Origin: Sphingomonadales bacterium
Lineage (GTDB): Bacteria; Pseudomonadota; Alphaproteobacteria; Sphingomonadales; Sphingomonadaceae
Direction of reading: 5' to 3'
Length of the DNA: 64,000 nucleotides
Assembly: GCA_025352685.1 (NCBI GenBank)
Contig: JANXSN010000098.1
Coordinates: 1 to 64,000, forward strand
Shown here one piece after another: positions 28,533-37,127 of this stretch. How positions within the stretch are numbered: the stretch's first letter is position 1; each line of letters starts with the position of its first letter. Under the pieces are notes generated by a model. It saw nothing but the letters and a program-made list of their open reading frames with translations. It was not told the origin of the DNA and did no database searches. The position numbers and the translations under genes are program-made.

Positions 28533-29333
28533 ATGGCAAGTCTCTTCGATCCCGAAGCACGCGGTCGCGTGATCCTCGTTGGCGCAGGACCGGGCGATCC
28601 CGAGCTGTTGACCTTGAAAGCAGTCGCGGCGCTACGATCCGCCGATGTTGTCGTGCACGATGGTCTCGTCGACGACCGCGTATTCGCGTACGTGACGCCC
28701 GAGGCCCAGCGCATTTCGGTCGCTAAGAAGCGTGACCGCCACACTCTCTCGCAAGATGCGATCAACGCCTTGATCGTCGCACATGCAAAAACCGGAGCCA
28801 TCGTCGTCCGGCTCAAGGGCGGTGACCCGTTTGTTTTTGGTCGTGGAGGTGAGGAGGTCGAAGCCGTGCGTGCAGCGGGCTTGCGCGTTGACATAATCCC
28901 CGGCGTGTCGGCGGCGCTGGGGTGTGCGGCAGAGGCCATGCTGCCGCTGACCCATCGCGATTGGTCGTCGGCAGTGAGTTTTGTCGCGGGCACATGCAAG
29001 GGGCTGGCGGCGCAGAATTGGTCCGGGCTGGCCGGACACGGGCGCACCTTGGTCGTTTATATGGGCGTCACTGCCGCACGTGCGATTGCAGACAAGCTCA
29101 TGGCCGATGGCGTTGATCCCGGCATTGCTGTGGCCGTGCTCGAACGCGGTACCCTGCCTGGCAGTCGCGCGATGCGGACATTGCTGGCCGATCTTGGGGA
29201 TCTGGTCGAGCGCGAAAAGGTGCTGAGCCCTGCGATACTCGTCATCGGTGACGTTGTGCTTCTGTCTGATGCCGAGAACCATCTCAAGACATTGACCAAG
29301 CACGCAGCACACCTTGGAGCTTTCGGGGAATGA
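28533..29333 (+). CDS. cobA: Uroporphyrinogen-III C-methyltransferase
   Basis: A 266-residue SAM-dependent methyltransferase that makes precorrin-2, the precursor of siroheme and cobalamin. Motifs are VGAGPGDPELLTLKA (SAM site), VRLKGGDPFVFGRGGEE and IPGVSAALG. It lacks the dehydrogenase/ferrochelatase module of CysG, so those steps must be done elsewhere. As the first gene of the sulfite-reductase operon its job is most likely siroheme for the downstream reductase. The stop overlaps the next gene by four bases. Confidence 0.95.
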   Translation: MASLFDPEARGRVILVGAGPGDPELLTLKAVAALRSADVVVHDGLVDDRVFAYVTPEAQRISVAKKRDRHTLSQDAINALIVAHAKTGAIVVRLKGGDPFVFGRGGEEVEAVRAAGLRVDIIPGVSAALGCAAEAMLPLTHRDWSSAVSFVAGTCKGLAAQNWSGLAGHGRTLVVYMGVTAARAIADKLMADGVDPGIAVAVLERGTLPGSRAMRTLLADLGDLVEREKVLSPAILVIGDVVLLSDAENHLKTLTKHAAHLGAFGE

Positions 29334-29626
29334 AAGTGCTTACGGGCAACGACCTGAAATCGGGCGACGTCATCTGGTGGGCGGGTAGTGGCTGGTCGCG
29401 CCATGTCGAGGACGCTCGCGATGTGGGCGAGCACGGTGAAGCGGTGCTTTCTGCCGAGGAAGGCGCGCGCCGCGTCAACGCCGCCTATCTGATCGAAGCA
29501 GTCGCGACGCCAGCAGGGCCCCGACCGGCGCACATCAAGGACCGTATTCGCGCGCTCGGTCCGACGGTCCGCCCCGATTTGACGCTGAAACTAGCCGATC
29601 CGGCTGCGGGCGAGTGGATAATCTGA
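29330..29626 (+). CDS. DUF2849 domain protein
   Basis: A 98-residue cytosolic protein, MKVLTGNDLKSGDVIWWAG at the start, of the DUF2849 family that commonly sits between the siroheme methyltransferase and the sulfite reductase in alphaproteobacteria. It overlaps the methyltransferase by four bases and the reductase start by one (TGATG). Function is not established; the context points to an accessory role in sulfite reduction. Confidence 0.9.
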   Translation: MKVLTGNDLKSGDVIWWAGSGWSRHVEDARDVGEHGEAVLSAEEGARRVNAAYLIEAVATPAGPRPAHIKDRIRALGPTVRPDLTLKLADPAAGEWII

Positions 29627-31254
29627 TGTATAAATACGACACCTACGACCAGTCGATCGTCGACACGCGTGTGGCCGAATTCCGCGATCAGGTCACACGG
29701 CGGATTACAGGCGACCTGACGGAGGACCAGTTCAAGCCGCTCCGGCTGATGAACGGGCTGTATCTGCAGCTGCACGCCTACATGCTGCGTGTAGCTGTGC
29801 CCTACGGCACGATGGATAGCCGCCAGATGCGGATGCTCGGCACGATCGCGCGTAAATACGACCGTGGTTATGGCCATTTCACCACGCGCCAGAACATTCA
29901 GTATAACTGGATCAAGCTGGACGACGCACCGGACATTCTCGCCGATCTTGCGACTGTTGAGATGCATGCCATTCAGACCAGCGGCAACTGCATCCGCAAC
30001 ATTAGTTCAGACCAATATGCCGGCGCTGCCGCCGACGAGGTTACCGACCCCCGCGTCTGGGCTGAATTATTGCGCCAATGGAGTAGCTTCCATCCCGAGT
30101 TCAGCTATTTGCCGCGCAAGTTCAAGATTGCCGTAACCGCCAGTCCGCAGGACCGCGCGGCAATGCGCCTGCACGACATAGGCATTGAACTGGTCGTGCG
30201 CGACGGCGTTCTGGGCGGCCGCATTTTCGTCGGCGGCGGCATGGGTCGCACACCGATGATCGCGCCGGAAATCCGCGAATTTGTTACCGCAGACAATTTG
30301 ATAAGCTATGTTGAGGCGGCCTTGCGGGTCTACAACCGTTACGGTCGTCGCGACAACATCTACAAGGCACGGATCAAGATCCTGATTCATGAAATCGGCG
30401 CTGACGAATACCGTCGTCAGGTCGAGGAAGAGTTTCTCCATGTCAAAACGCTCCACCTCGACCCCCCGAAGGCCGAGTTCGATCGAATCAGTGCGTTTTT
30501 CAGAGCGCCTGCGTTCGAGACGCTGAGCCATAACCCTGATCGCAGCGACCCCGATTTCGCTGCCTGGCTCGATCAAAATGTCAAGCCGCACAAACAGCCG
30601 GGTTACGCGATCGTGAATGTCAGCTTGAAGCCTATCGGCGGCATTCCAGGGGACGCCAGTGCCGACCAGATCGACGTGATGGCTGATCTTGCTGACCGCT
30701 ACAGCTTTGACGAACTCCGCGTCACGCACAGCCAGAACATCGTACTGCCGCACGTCGCCAAGCGCGACCTCTTTGCGGTATGGCAAACGCTTGTCGCCGC
30801 AGACCTTGCCGACGCAAATCTCGACCTAATCAGCGACATTATCGCCTGCCCCGGCCTCGACTACTGCAGCCTTGCCAATGCGCGCTCGATACCGGTCGCA
30901 CAGAAGATCGCCACTCGGTTTGCCGACCTTGGCCGGCAACGTGAACTGGGCGAACTCAAACTCAAAATTAGCGGTTGCATCAACGCTTGCGGTCATCACC
31001 ACGCTGGACATATCGGGATACTCGGCGTCGATCGCAAAGGTGTCGAGAACTACCAGCTTTCGCTCGGCGGCTCGGGCGCGGAGGATGTCAGCATAGGCAA
31101 GATCACCGGACCCGGCTTTAGCGAGGACGGGATCGTCGATGCGGTCGAGCGCGTGACGGACAAATATCTTGCGCTCCGCCAAAGCAACGAGCGCTTTCTG
31201 GATACGTACCGCCGCGTCGGATTCGAGCAGTTCAAAGAGGCAATCTATGGGTGA
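29626..31254 (+). CDS. cysI: Nitrite/sulfite reductase, siroheme hemoprotein
   Basis: A 542-residue siroheme and [4Fe-4S] enzyme that reduces sulfite to sulfide (or nitrite to ammonia). Cluster cysteines are in ACPGLDYCSLA and KISGCINACGHHHAGH; siroheme-contact regions include YGHFTTRQNIQYNW and TSGNCIRNIS. ATG 29626 lies in the DUF2849 stop codon; the open frame starts four codons earlier at a GTG. Co-location with APS reductase makes sulfite the likely substrate. It ends overlapping the DUF934 gene by eight bases. Confidence 0.95.
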   Translation: MYKYDTYDQSIVDTRVAEFRDQVTRRITGDLTEDQFKPLRLMNGLYLQLHAYMLRVAVPYGTMDSRQMRMLGTIARKYDRGYGHFTTRQNIQYNWIKLDDAPDILADLATVEMHAIQTSGNCIRNISSDQYAGAAADEVTDPRVWAELLRQWSSFHPEFSYLPRKFKIAVTASPQDRAAMRLHDIGIELVVRDGVLGGRIFVGGGMGRTPMIAPEIREFVTADNLISYVEAALRVYNRYGRRDNIYKARIKILIHEIGADEYRRQVEEEFLHVKTLHLDPPKAEFDRISAFFRAPAFETLSHNPDRSDPDFAAWLDQNVKPHKQPGYAIVNVSLKPIGGIPGDASADQIDVMADLADRYSFDELRVTHSQNIVLPHVAKRDLFAVWQTLVAADLADANLDLISDIIACPGLDYCSLANARSIPVAQKIATRFADLGRQRELGELKLKISGCINACGHHHAGHIGILGVDRKGVENYQLSLGGSGAEDVSIGKITGPGFSEDGIVDAVERVTDKYLALRQSNERFLDTYRRVGFEQFKEAIYG

Positions 31255-31675
31255 CCCCTTGCGGTTTCGCGCTGACGATGCGCACGACGAGCCCGCCGTC
31301 ACACTTGACGCCTTTCTTGCAGGGCAGTCGAATGCCACTGCCGTTCGCATCGAAACAGGCGACGATGCGCGCAAGTTGATCCCATTTCTTGACCGGCTTG
31401 CGCTGGTCGAAGTTGCCTTTCCTTCGTTTCGTGACGGGCGCGGGTATTCGACCGCCCGAATCCTGCGCGAAGCAGGCTATGTCGGCGAACTACGCGCCGA
31501 AGGAGATGTCCTGCTCGATCAAGTCTCATTCATGCGGCGCTGTGGCTTCGACAGCTTCGCACCGATGAAGGCCATCGACCGTGCCGCGGCCGAAGCGGCC
31601 ATCGCGCGCTACGACTATGTCTACCAGCGTGCGGCTGACGCGGCGTTGCCAGTTTGGAAGCTGCGTCATGGGTAG
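31247..31675 (+). CDS. DUF934 domain protein
   Basis: A 142-residue protein beginning MGDPLRFRADDAHDEP, with the family core VAFPSFRDGRGYSTARILRE and the DVLLDQVSFMRRCGFDSF block. It overlaps both neighbours by eight bases. DUF934 proteins are typical members of proteobacterial sulfate-assimilation operons between the reductase genes; biochemical function is unknown, possibly electron delivery or assembly. Confidence 0.92.
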   Translation: MGDPLRFRADDAHDEPAVTLDAFLAGQSNATAVRIETGDDARKLIPFLDRLALVEVAFPSFRDGRGYSTARILREAGYVGELRAEGDVLLDQVSFMRRCGFDSFAPMKAIDRAAAEAAIARYDYVYQRAADAALPVWKLRHG

Positions 31676-32405
31676 CCCGCTGCGCAACCTCGATCTGATC
31701 GACATTTCTCCCAGGTTCACGCCCGACTCTGCCGCGGCGATCAATGCCCGTTATGCCGGTGTCGAAACAACCGAAGTGCTCCGTCGCCTGTTCGGCGACC
31801 CGCCCTATGACGAAATTGCTCTGGTCTCGTCGTTCGGGGCCGAAAGCGCGGTTTTGCTCCACATGGTGTCGCAGATCGACAAAACGGTACCGCTGATCTT
31901 CGTCAATACGCAAAAGATTTTCGGCGAGACCCTAGCATATCGCGACGAGCTCGCTGAGCGGCTTGGTTTCACCGATATGCGCGTCTACCGCCCCGATCCC
32001 TATTTACTTGCGAAACGGGACGCTACATCGCTTCGCTGGTCGTACGACCCCGATGGCTGCTGCGAGCTACGGAAAGTCGAGCCGCTTCGCCGTGCGCTCG
32101 CTCCATTTGACGCATGGATCTCAGGCCGCAAGGGTTTTCAAGGCAAGACACGCAGCGCTCTTCCCCGCTTCGAAGAGGATGAAGGTCGGTTGAAAATCAA
32201 CCCACTCGCTGACTGGGACAAAGCAAGGCTCGGCACCTATTTCCACGAGCACAAATTGCCCCGACACCCTCTGGAGGCACAAGGTTATCCTTCGATTGGC
32301 TGCGCGCCGTGCACGTCGCAAGTACAAATCGGCGAAGATCCACGTGCCGGTCGCTGGCGCGGTTGGGACAAGACCGAGTGCGGGATCCACGACCCGGTAT
32401 TCTGA
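31668..32405 (+). CDS. cysH: Assimilatory adenylyl-sulfate (APS) reductase
   Basis: A 245-residue thioredoxin-dependent reductase giving sulfite and AMP. The four cluster cysteines are visible as the CC pair in DGCCELRKVEP and the CxxC in GCAPCTS, and the catalytic Cys is in TECGIH. The cluster cysteines indicate APS rather than PAPS as substrate. The ATP-pyrophosphatase-like P-loop is SSFGAESAVLLH. It starts inside the DUF934 gene and closes the operon, 33 bases from convergent dnaB. cysD/cysN (ATP sulfurylase) are not in the window. Confidence 0.95.
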   Translation: MGSPLRNLDLIDISPRFTPDSAAAINARYAGVETTEVLRRLFGDPPYDEIALVSSFGAESAVLLHMVSQIDKTVPLIFVNTQKIFGETLAYRDELAERLGFTDMRVYRPDPYLLAKRDATSLRWSYDPDGCCELRKVEPLRRALAPFDAWISGRKGFQGKTRSALPRFEEDEGRLKINPLADWDKARLGTYFHEHKLPRHPLEAQGYPSIGCAPCTSQVQIGEDPRAGRWRGWDKTECGIHDPVF

Positions 32406-32438
32406 GTATATCCCTTTTCGACAGGGAGCAGGCTCGGC

Positions 32439-33926
32439 TCAATGATTGTCGGCGTAATAGCCTTCTTGGGCGAGGTCGCTAAACTTGGTAATGTTGGCCT
32501 CGAACTTCAGCCTTACCTTACCGGTGGCACCGTGGCGCTGTTTGGCAATGACGACTTCAGCAAGCCCGAACACCTTCTCCATGTGGGCGCGCCATTCGTC
32601 CATTTTGGGATCATCGGGGTCGCGCGGCTCTTGTGCCGCGACATAGTATTCCTCGCGGTAGACGAACAGGACGATGTCGGCGTCCTGTTCGATCGACCCC
32701 GATTCGCGCAAATCGCTGAGCTGCGGCTTCTTGTCCTCGCGCTGTTCGACCGCGCGGCTGAGCTGCGAGAGGGCGATCACGGGCAGATCCAGCTCCTTCG
32801 CCAGTGTTTTCAGCCCACGCGAAATCTCCGAAATTTCCTGCACGCGGTTGCCGTCGCGGCTATTCCCGGATCCCTGTAGGAGCTGGAGGTAATCGACCAC
32901 GATAAAACTGATTTTATGCTGACGCTTCATGCGCCGTGCGCGCGTGCGGAGCGCCGCAATGGTCAATGCGGGCGTATCATCGATAAAAAGCGGCAAAGTC
33001 TGCAAATCAGATGCCGCACGCGCAAGATTACGGAACTCGCTGGTTGTGATTTTACCCATGCGCAGCGATTCCGAGCTGATTCCCGATTGCTCCGCCAAAA
33101 TACGCGTTGCGAGCTGATCGGCGGACATTTCGAGACTGAAGAACGCGACACGCGCACCCACTCTCTTTTTTTCCTCGACGCCTTCCTCTTCTTCCCGAAC
33201 CCAGCGCCGCGCCGTGTTGAAGGCAATGTTGGTCGCCAAGGCAGTCTTGCCCATGCCGGGACGTCCGGCGAGGATGATGAGATCGCTTTTGTGCAGGCCG
33301 CCCGTACGCGCATTGAGCGATTCGAGGCCCGTCGTAATCCCAGACAGCGCGCCGCCCGAGTTCTGCGCCTTTTCTGCCATTTCCATCGCAAGCTGGGTAG
33401 CCTGCTTGAAGGTTTTGGTACCGCCGGTCTCCCCACCCGACTCGGCTACCTTGTAAAGCGACATTTCGGCCGCCTCGATCTGCCCCTTGGGATCGATTGC
33501 CTCAGACGTGTCGAGCGCGCCTTCAACCATCGTGCGCCCGACGCTGACCAGTTCGCGGAGCAACGCGAGATCATAAATCTGACGAGCAAAATCCTTCGCC
33601 CCGATCAGCGCCGCGCCGCTGCCGGTCAGCTTGGCGAGATATCCCGCACCGCCGAGCTCCTTCATCGCCTCGTCGTTGTCGAACATTGGGCGCAAGGTGA
33701 CGGGATTAGCAACCATATTCCTGTCGGCCATGTTCATGATGGCGGTAAAAATACGCCCGTGGATTTCCTCAAAGAAATGATCCGAGCGCAGCATCATCTG
33801 CACATCTCCGACGAGTCGGTTGTCGATCATCAGCGCGCCGAGCAGCGCGGCCTCGGCCTCGATATTATGGGGGAGTTCGCGCGCTGCGTCCGAGGCGGCG
33901 GGAATCAATCTCAGCAGTTCAACCAT
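32439..33926 (-). CDS. dnaB: Replicative DNA helicase DnaB
   Basis: A 495-residue hexameric helicase of the replication fork. The N-terminal domain (about 1-130; LPHNIEAEAALLGALMIDN) binds primase. The C-terminal RecA-like motor has Walker A AGRPGMGKTALA, Walker B FIVVDYLQLL and LRESGSIEQDAD. ATG 33926 (MVELLRLIPAAS) is chosen by homology to family N-termini; frames extend upstream to ATG 33968 and TTG 33986 without a good ribosome site. No intein interrupts the P-loop. Confidence 0.97.
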   Translation of the reverse strand: MVELLRLIPAASDAARELPHNIEAEAALLGALMIDNRLVGDVQMMLRSDHFFEEIHGRIFTAIMNMADRNMVANPVTLRPMFDNDEAMKELGGAGYLAKLTGSGAALIGAKDFARQIYDLALLRELVSVGRTMVEGALDTSEAIDPKGQIEAAEMSLYKVAESGGETGGTKTFKQATQLAMEMAEKAQNSGGALSGITTGLESLNARTGGLHKSDLIILAGRPGMGKTALATNIAFNTARRWVREEEEGVEEKKRVGARVAFFSLEMSADQLATRILAEQSGISSESLRMGKITTSEFRNLARAASDLQTLPLFIDDTPALTIAALRTRARRMKRQHKISFIVVDYLQLLQGSGNSRDGNRVQEISEISRGLKTLAKELDLPVIALSQLSRAVEQREDKKPQLSDLRESGSIEQDADIVLFVYREEYYVAAQEPRDPDDPKMDEWRAHMEKVFGLAEVVIAKQRHGATGKVRLKFEANITKFSDLAQEGYYADNH

Positions 33927-34029
33927 CGCGGTATCATCGGCGCGAATGACACGGCACACAACGTCCATTTGATCGTTGATGCGCAATCATCTGGGGACGC
34001 TGCTGGGGATAGTTCTTGAGTAGCGCGTC

Positions 34030-35154
34030 ATGATGACACAAAGCCTTAGTTCAGGACGACATGCCATGAACCAAATCAGCCGTATCGCCGCCGAGGACGC
34101 GGACATTGTGCCAGAACCTCCCGTGGCACGGCGCCGGCATTTGTTGCTGATGGTCTCAGTCCCGCTGCTGATCGCAGCCATCGGCCTTTATTTCTGGCTG
34201 ACGTCAGGCAAGACCGTTTCAACTGACAACGCGCTCATCGACGCGCCGGTTGTCAGCGTGGCACCCGAAGTGTCGGGCCGGATCATTGAAGTCGCGGTCC
34301 GCGAGAATCAGATCGTGAAACCGGGTGACCTTTTATTCAAAATCGATCCTGCGCCGTTCCGAATCGCCTTGCTTCAGGCTGACGCGGCGCTTGCCAACGC
34401 CAAGGTTCAGGTCGCGCAGCTGCAGGGGACCGCTGCCTCCAAAAATGCTGATGTTGGCAGCAGGTCGGCAGATATAGCCGCTACCGCAGCTGCGGTCAGC
34501 CTCGCGCAAGAAACGCTGCATCGGCAGGACTCGCTGATGAAGCAGGGGTTCACAACGCGTGCCAGTCTCGATGGAGCCCGCGCTGCGGTCCAGTCTGCGC
34601 AGGCCTCTCGCGCCGCGGCCGTTGCCGCAGAGCGATCAGCCGCGTCGACGGCTGCTGCCGCCCGTTCCGCACTCGGGACTGGTGACGACGGCCTGGCGCC
34701 GGCGGTTGAGGCAGCGCTGGCACAACGCGAACGGGCGCAGCTCGATCTGGCCCGGACTGAAGTGCACGCCCCCATCGCCGGCCGCATCACAGGCACTGAC
34801 CGGTTGCAAGTTGGTAACATGGCGTTGCAACAACTTGCCCAGCTTAGTGTCGTAGGGGCCAGCAATTACTGGATTGAAGCAAATTTCAAGGAAACGCAGC
34901 TTGCCAAGATCCGGATCGGGCAACGGGCCAACGTGGCCATTGATGCGATTCCGGGGCGGGAGTTTGCAGCGCAGGTAACCGGCATTGGTGCAGGAACCGG
35001 TTCTCAATTCTCGTTACTGCCTGCTCAAAACGCGACAGGAAACTGGGTCAAGGTCACGCAGCGCGTCCCCGTGCGCCTGACCTTCAAAGAGAGAATTGAG
35101 CGGCCGCTCGTCGCCGGATGGAGTGCTACCGTTACTGTACGGGTCGCTGACTGA
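34030..35154 (+). CDS. HlyD/EmrA-type membrane fusion protein
   Basis: A periplasmic adaptor of about 374 residues that bridges an inner-membrane exporter and an outer-membrane channel. One N-terminal transmembrane helix (about 36-57), biotinyl-lipoyl halves (SVAPEVSGRIIEVAVRENQI and VHAPIAGRITGTDRLQVG), and a long Ala-rich coiled coil between (about 115-225). ATG 34066 (MNQISRIAAED) is an alternative start. No transporter or TolC gene is adjacent. It lies six bases upstream of the UPF0262 gene, suggesting co-transcription. Confidence 0.92.
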   Translation: MMTQSLSSGRHAMNQISRIAAEDADIVPEPPVARRRHLLLMVSVPLLIAAIGLYFWLTSGKTVSTDNALIDAPVVSVAPEVSGRIIEVAVRENQIVKPGDLLFKIDPAPFRIALLQADAALANAKVQVAQLQGTAASKNADVGSRSADIAATAAAVSLAQETLHRQDSLMKQGFTTRASLDGARAAVQSAQASRAAAVAAERSAASTAAAARSALGTGDDGLAPAVEAALAQRERAQLDLARTEVHAPIAGRITGTDRLQVGNMALQQLAQLSVVGASNYWIEANFKETQLAKIRIGQRANVAIDAIPGREFAAQVTGIGAGTGSQFSLLPAQNATGNWVKVTQRVPVRLTFKERIERPLVAGWSATVTVRVAD

Positions 35155-35160
35155 GCCCGT

Positions 35161-35652
35161 ATGCACGATTACTCCGACGAGCGCCGCATCTCGCACATCA
35201 CTCTCGATGAAACGACCATCATCTGGCGCAGTGCAGACATCGAGCAAGAGCGTCGGATTGCGATCTTTGATCTGCTCGAAGGTAATTTCTTCGCGCCGAT
35301 GCGGATGCAGCCTGATGGATATGGTGGACCATACCGCGTGGGGTTAAGCGTCCAAGAGGGGCGGCTGGCCATCGAAATTGCGCGCGACGACGGAACCGCG
35401 CTCGAAACTCATATCCTCGGTATGGGCCGGTTTCGCCGCCCGATCCGAGATTATTTCGCGATCTGTGACAGCTATTTCCAGGCGGTGAAGAACTCGACCC
35501 CCCAGCAGATCGAAACAATCGATATGGCGCGACGCGCGGTCCATAATGAAGCCGCCGAGCTGCTGAAGACAGCACTCGAAAGCAAGGTTGATCTCGACTT
35601 CGATACGGCGAGACGTCTGTTCACCCTGATCTGTGTGCTGCATATCAGGTGA
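35161..35652 (+). CDS. UPF0262 family protein
   Basis: A 163-residue cytosolic protein of the alphaproteobacterial UPF0262 family: the opening RRISHITLDETTIIWRS, central RVGLSVQEGRLAIEI and FRRPIRDYFAICDSYF are typical. No biochemical function is known. The stop overlaps the cdd start by one base (TGATG), and the HlyD-type gene ends six bases upstream. Confidence 0.9.
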   Translation: MHDYSDERRISHITLDETTIIWRSADIEQERRIAIFDLLEGNFFAPMRMQPDGYGGPYRVGLSVQEGRLAIEIARDDGTALETHILGMGRFRRPIRDYFAICDSYFQAVKNSTPQQIETIDMARRAVHNEAAELLKTALESKVDLDFDTARRLFTLICVLHIR

Positions 35653-36071
35653 TGATGGACGCGACTTCAATTCTCATCGAGGCTGCCCGAGACGCAGCAA
35701 CCCGGGCCTATGCCCCCTATTCAAACTTCAAGGTCGGCGCCGCGATCCGCTTGACCGACGGGCGGATCGTTACGGGAGCGAACGTCGAAAACGCCAGCTA
35801 CGGTTTGTCGCTGTGTGCGGAAACCGTCGCCATCGCAAAGGTCGCCACCGATGGGCTGTTAGCCGAAGTTGTCGAGGTTGCCGTGCTTGGAGGAACAGGA
35901 CCAATGCCCGTCCGACCCTGCGGCCGTTGCCGTCAGATCCTCAATGAAGCTGCCCAGTTGGGCAAGCGTGACCTGACCATTCATTGTGCCTCGGGCGACG
36001 GTATGACAGTCGAAAGCCATAAGCTGTCTATCCTGCTGCCGAATGCCTTCGGCCCCGCCGACCTGATTTGA
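35652..36071 (+). CDS. cdd: Cytidine deaminase
   Basis: A 139-residue homotetrameric-type enzyme converting cytidine or deoxycytidine to the uridine form. Zinc-binding and catalytic motifs are [10 protein letters not shown] (Cys-Ala-Glu) and RPCGRCRQ; the substrate loop is [12 protein letters not shown]. Start at ATG 35652 or 35655. dcd follows ten bases downstream, so two pyrimidine deaminases share a transcript. Confidence 0.95.
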   Translation: MMDATSILIEAARDAATRAYAPYSNFKVGAAIRLTDGRIVTGANVENASYGLSLCAETVAIAKVATDGLLAEVVEVAVLGGTGPMPVRPCGRCRQILNEAAQLGKRDLTIHCASGDGMTVESHKLSILLPNAFGPADLI

Positions 36072-36081
36072 AGGGGTAAGA

Positions 36082-36636
36082 ATGTCTGTCCAATCCGACC
36101 GCTGGATCCGTGAGCAAGCCCAGACCAACAGCATGATCGAGCCGTTTGTCGAAGCGCAACGGCGCGACGGATGCATCAGCTACGGGCTTTCGTCTTACGG
36201 CTACGATGCGCGCGTGGCTGACGAGTTCAAAATCTTCACGAACGTCGATTCCGCGATCGTTGATCCAAAGAACTTCGCTTCGAACAGCTTCGTAGATCGC
36301 AAAACCGACTGCTGTATTATCCCGCCGAACAGCTTCGCTTTGGCGCGGACAGTCGAGTATTTTCGCGTACCCCGTGACGTGCTGGTGATCTGTCTCGGCA
36401 AGTCGACGTATGCCCGATGTGGGATCATTGTAAATGTGACGCCACTCGAGCCCGGTTGGGAGGGGCATGTCACGCTTGAATTTTCCAACACCACACCGCT
36501 GCCTGCGCGAATCTACGCGAACGAGGGTGCGTGCCAGTTTCTATTCTTGAAAGGAAACGAACCCTGCGAGGTCAGCTATGCCGACCGCGCAGGGAAATAT
36601 ATGGGGCAGCGCGGCGTCACGCTCCCCAAGCTCTAG
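36082..36636 (+). CDS. dcd: dCTP deaminase
   Basis: A 184-residue homotrimer converting dCTP to dUTP for thymidylate synthesis. The characteristic block [19 protein letters not shown] contains the catalytic Glu, followed by [33 protein letters not shown] and [14 protein letters not shown] are also standard. AAGGGG precedes the ATG. It is the last gene of the unit before a long gap. Confidence 0.97.
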   Translation: MSVQSDRWIREQAQTNSMIEPFVEAQRRDGCISYGLSSYGYDARVADEFKIFTNVDSAIVDPKNFASNSFVDRKTDCCIIPPNSFALARTVEYFRVPRDVLVICLGKSTYARCGIIVNVTPLEPGWEGHVTLEFSNTTPLPARIYANEGACQFLFLKGNEPCEVSYADRAGKYMGQRGVTLPKL

Positions 36637-37127
36637 TTGCGCAGTCGGTACGGTGCAGATGCTGTTCAGTACCAGGAGCGGCCCCGACAATGTGATTGTT
36701 ATGAATCGTGCCACCAGCGACCATCCTCGGTTACATCCAACGCCAAAGGACGAGCGGTAATGCCCGGCATTGGGGTCCGCTCAACGGGGCGGTTGTCGAT
36801 CCCGAAGCAAACTTGAAACCGGGAATGCCGACCGTCGGCGCAGTCACGCGAGCAGCCGCCTGAGCCTTCGGGTGCGCGTGGCACCATCATTGTCCAAGCC
36901 TCGAAAAATTGCCGGCGTCGAAAACACCGAGGCTGTCTCGTGTCATTCAATAAGGCATTGATGATCTCTTGCCCTCTCGGTCTTGTTTGATGCCAGATCG
37001 GCGACACGCAAATGTCGCTTTAGTGAAGTGAAAAACGTGCACGCGTGCATCGGCCTGATGTTCGGTCCTTGCCGTAGTCCAAAGCGCACGGCATCGGGGC
37101 AACACAAAGCAACAAGGGAATGCCGGC
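36637..37127. other. Intergenic gap of about 490 bases, no gene seen
   Basis: Frames up to about 100 residues cross this gap but none has protein-like composition or a start context. A perfect 12-base palindrome (TGCACGCGTGCA, 37038-37049) lies about 80 bases before the next gene and could be an operator for it. No tRNA fold or clear terminator was found after dcd. Confidence 0.5.

Noticed and set aside
32916-34019. 367-residue plus-strand frame
   Set aside because: It is antisense to dnaB, a very well conserved gene; composition is that of a shadow frame.
36699-37007. 102-residue minus-strand frame after dcd
   Set aside because: Low-complexity Arg/Trp-rich composition, no start context, no family.
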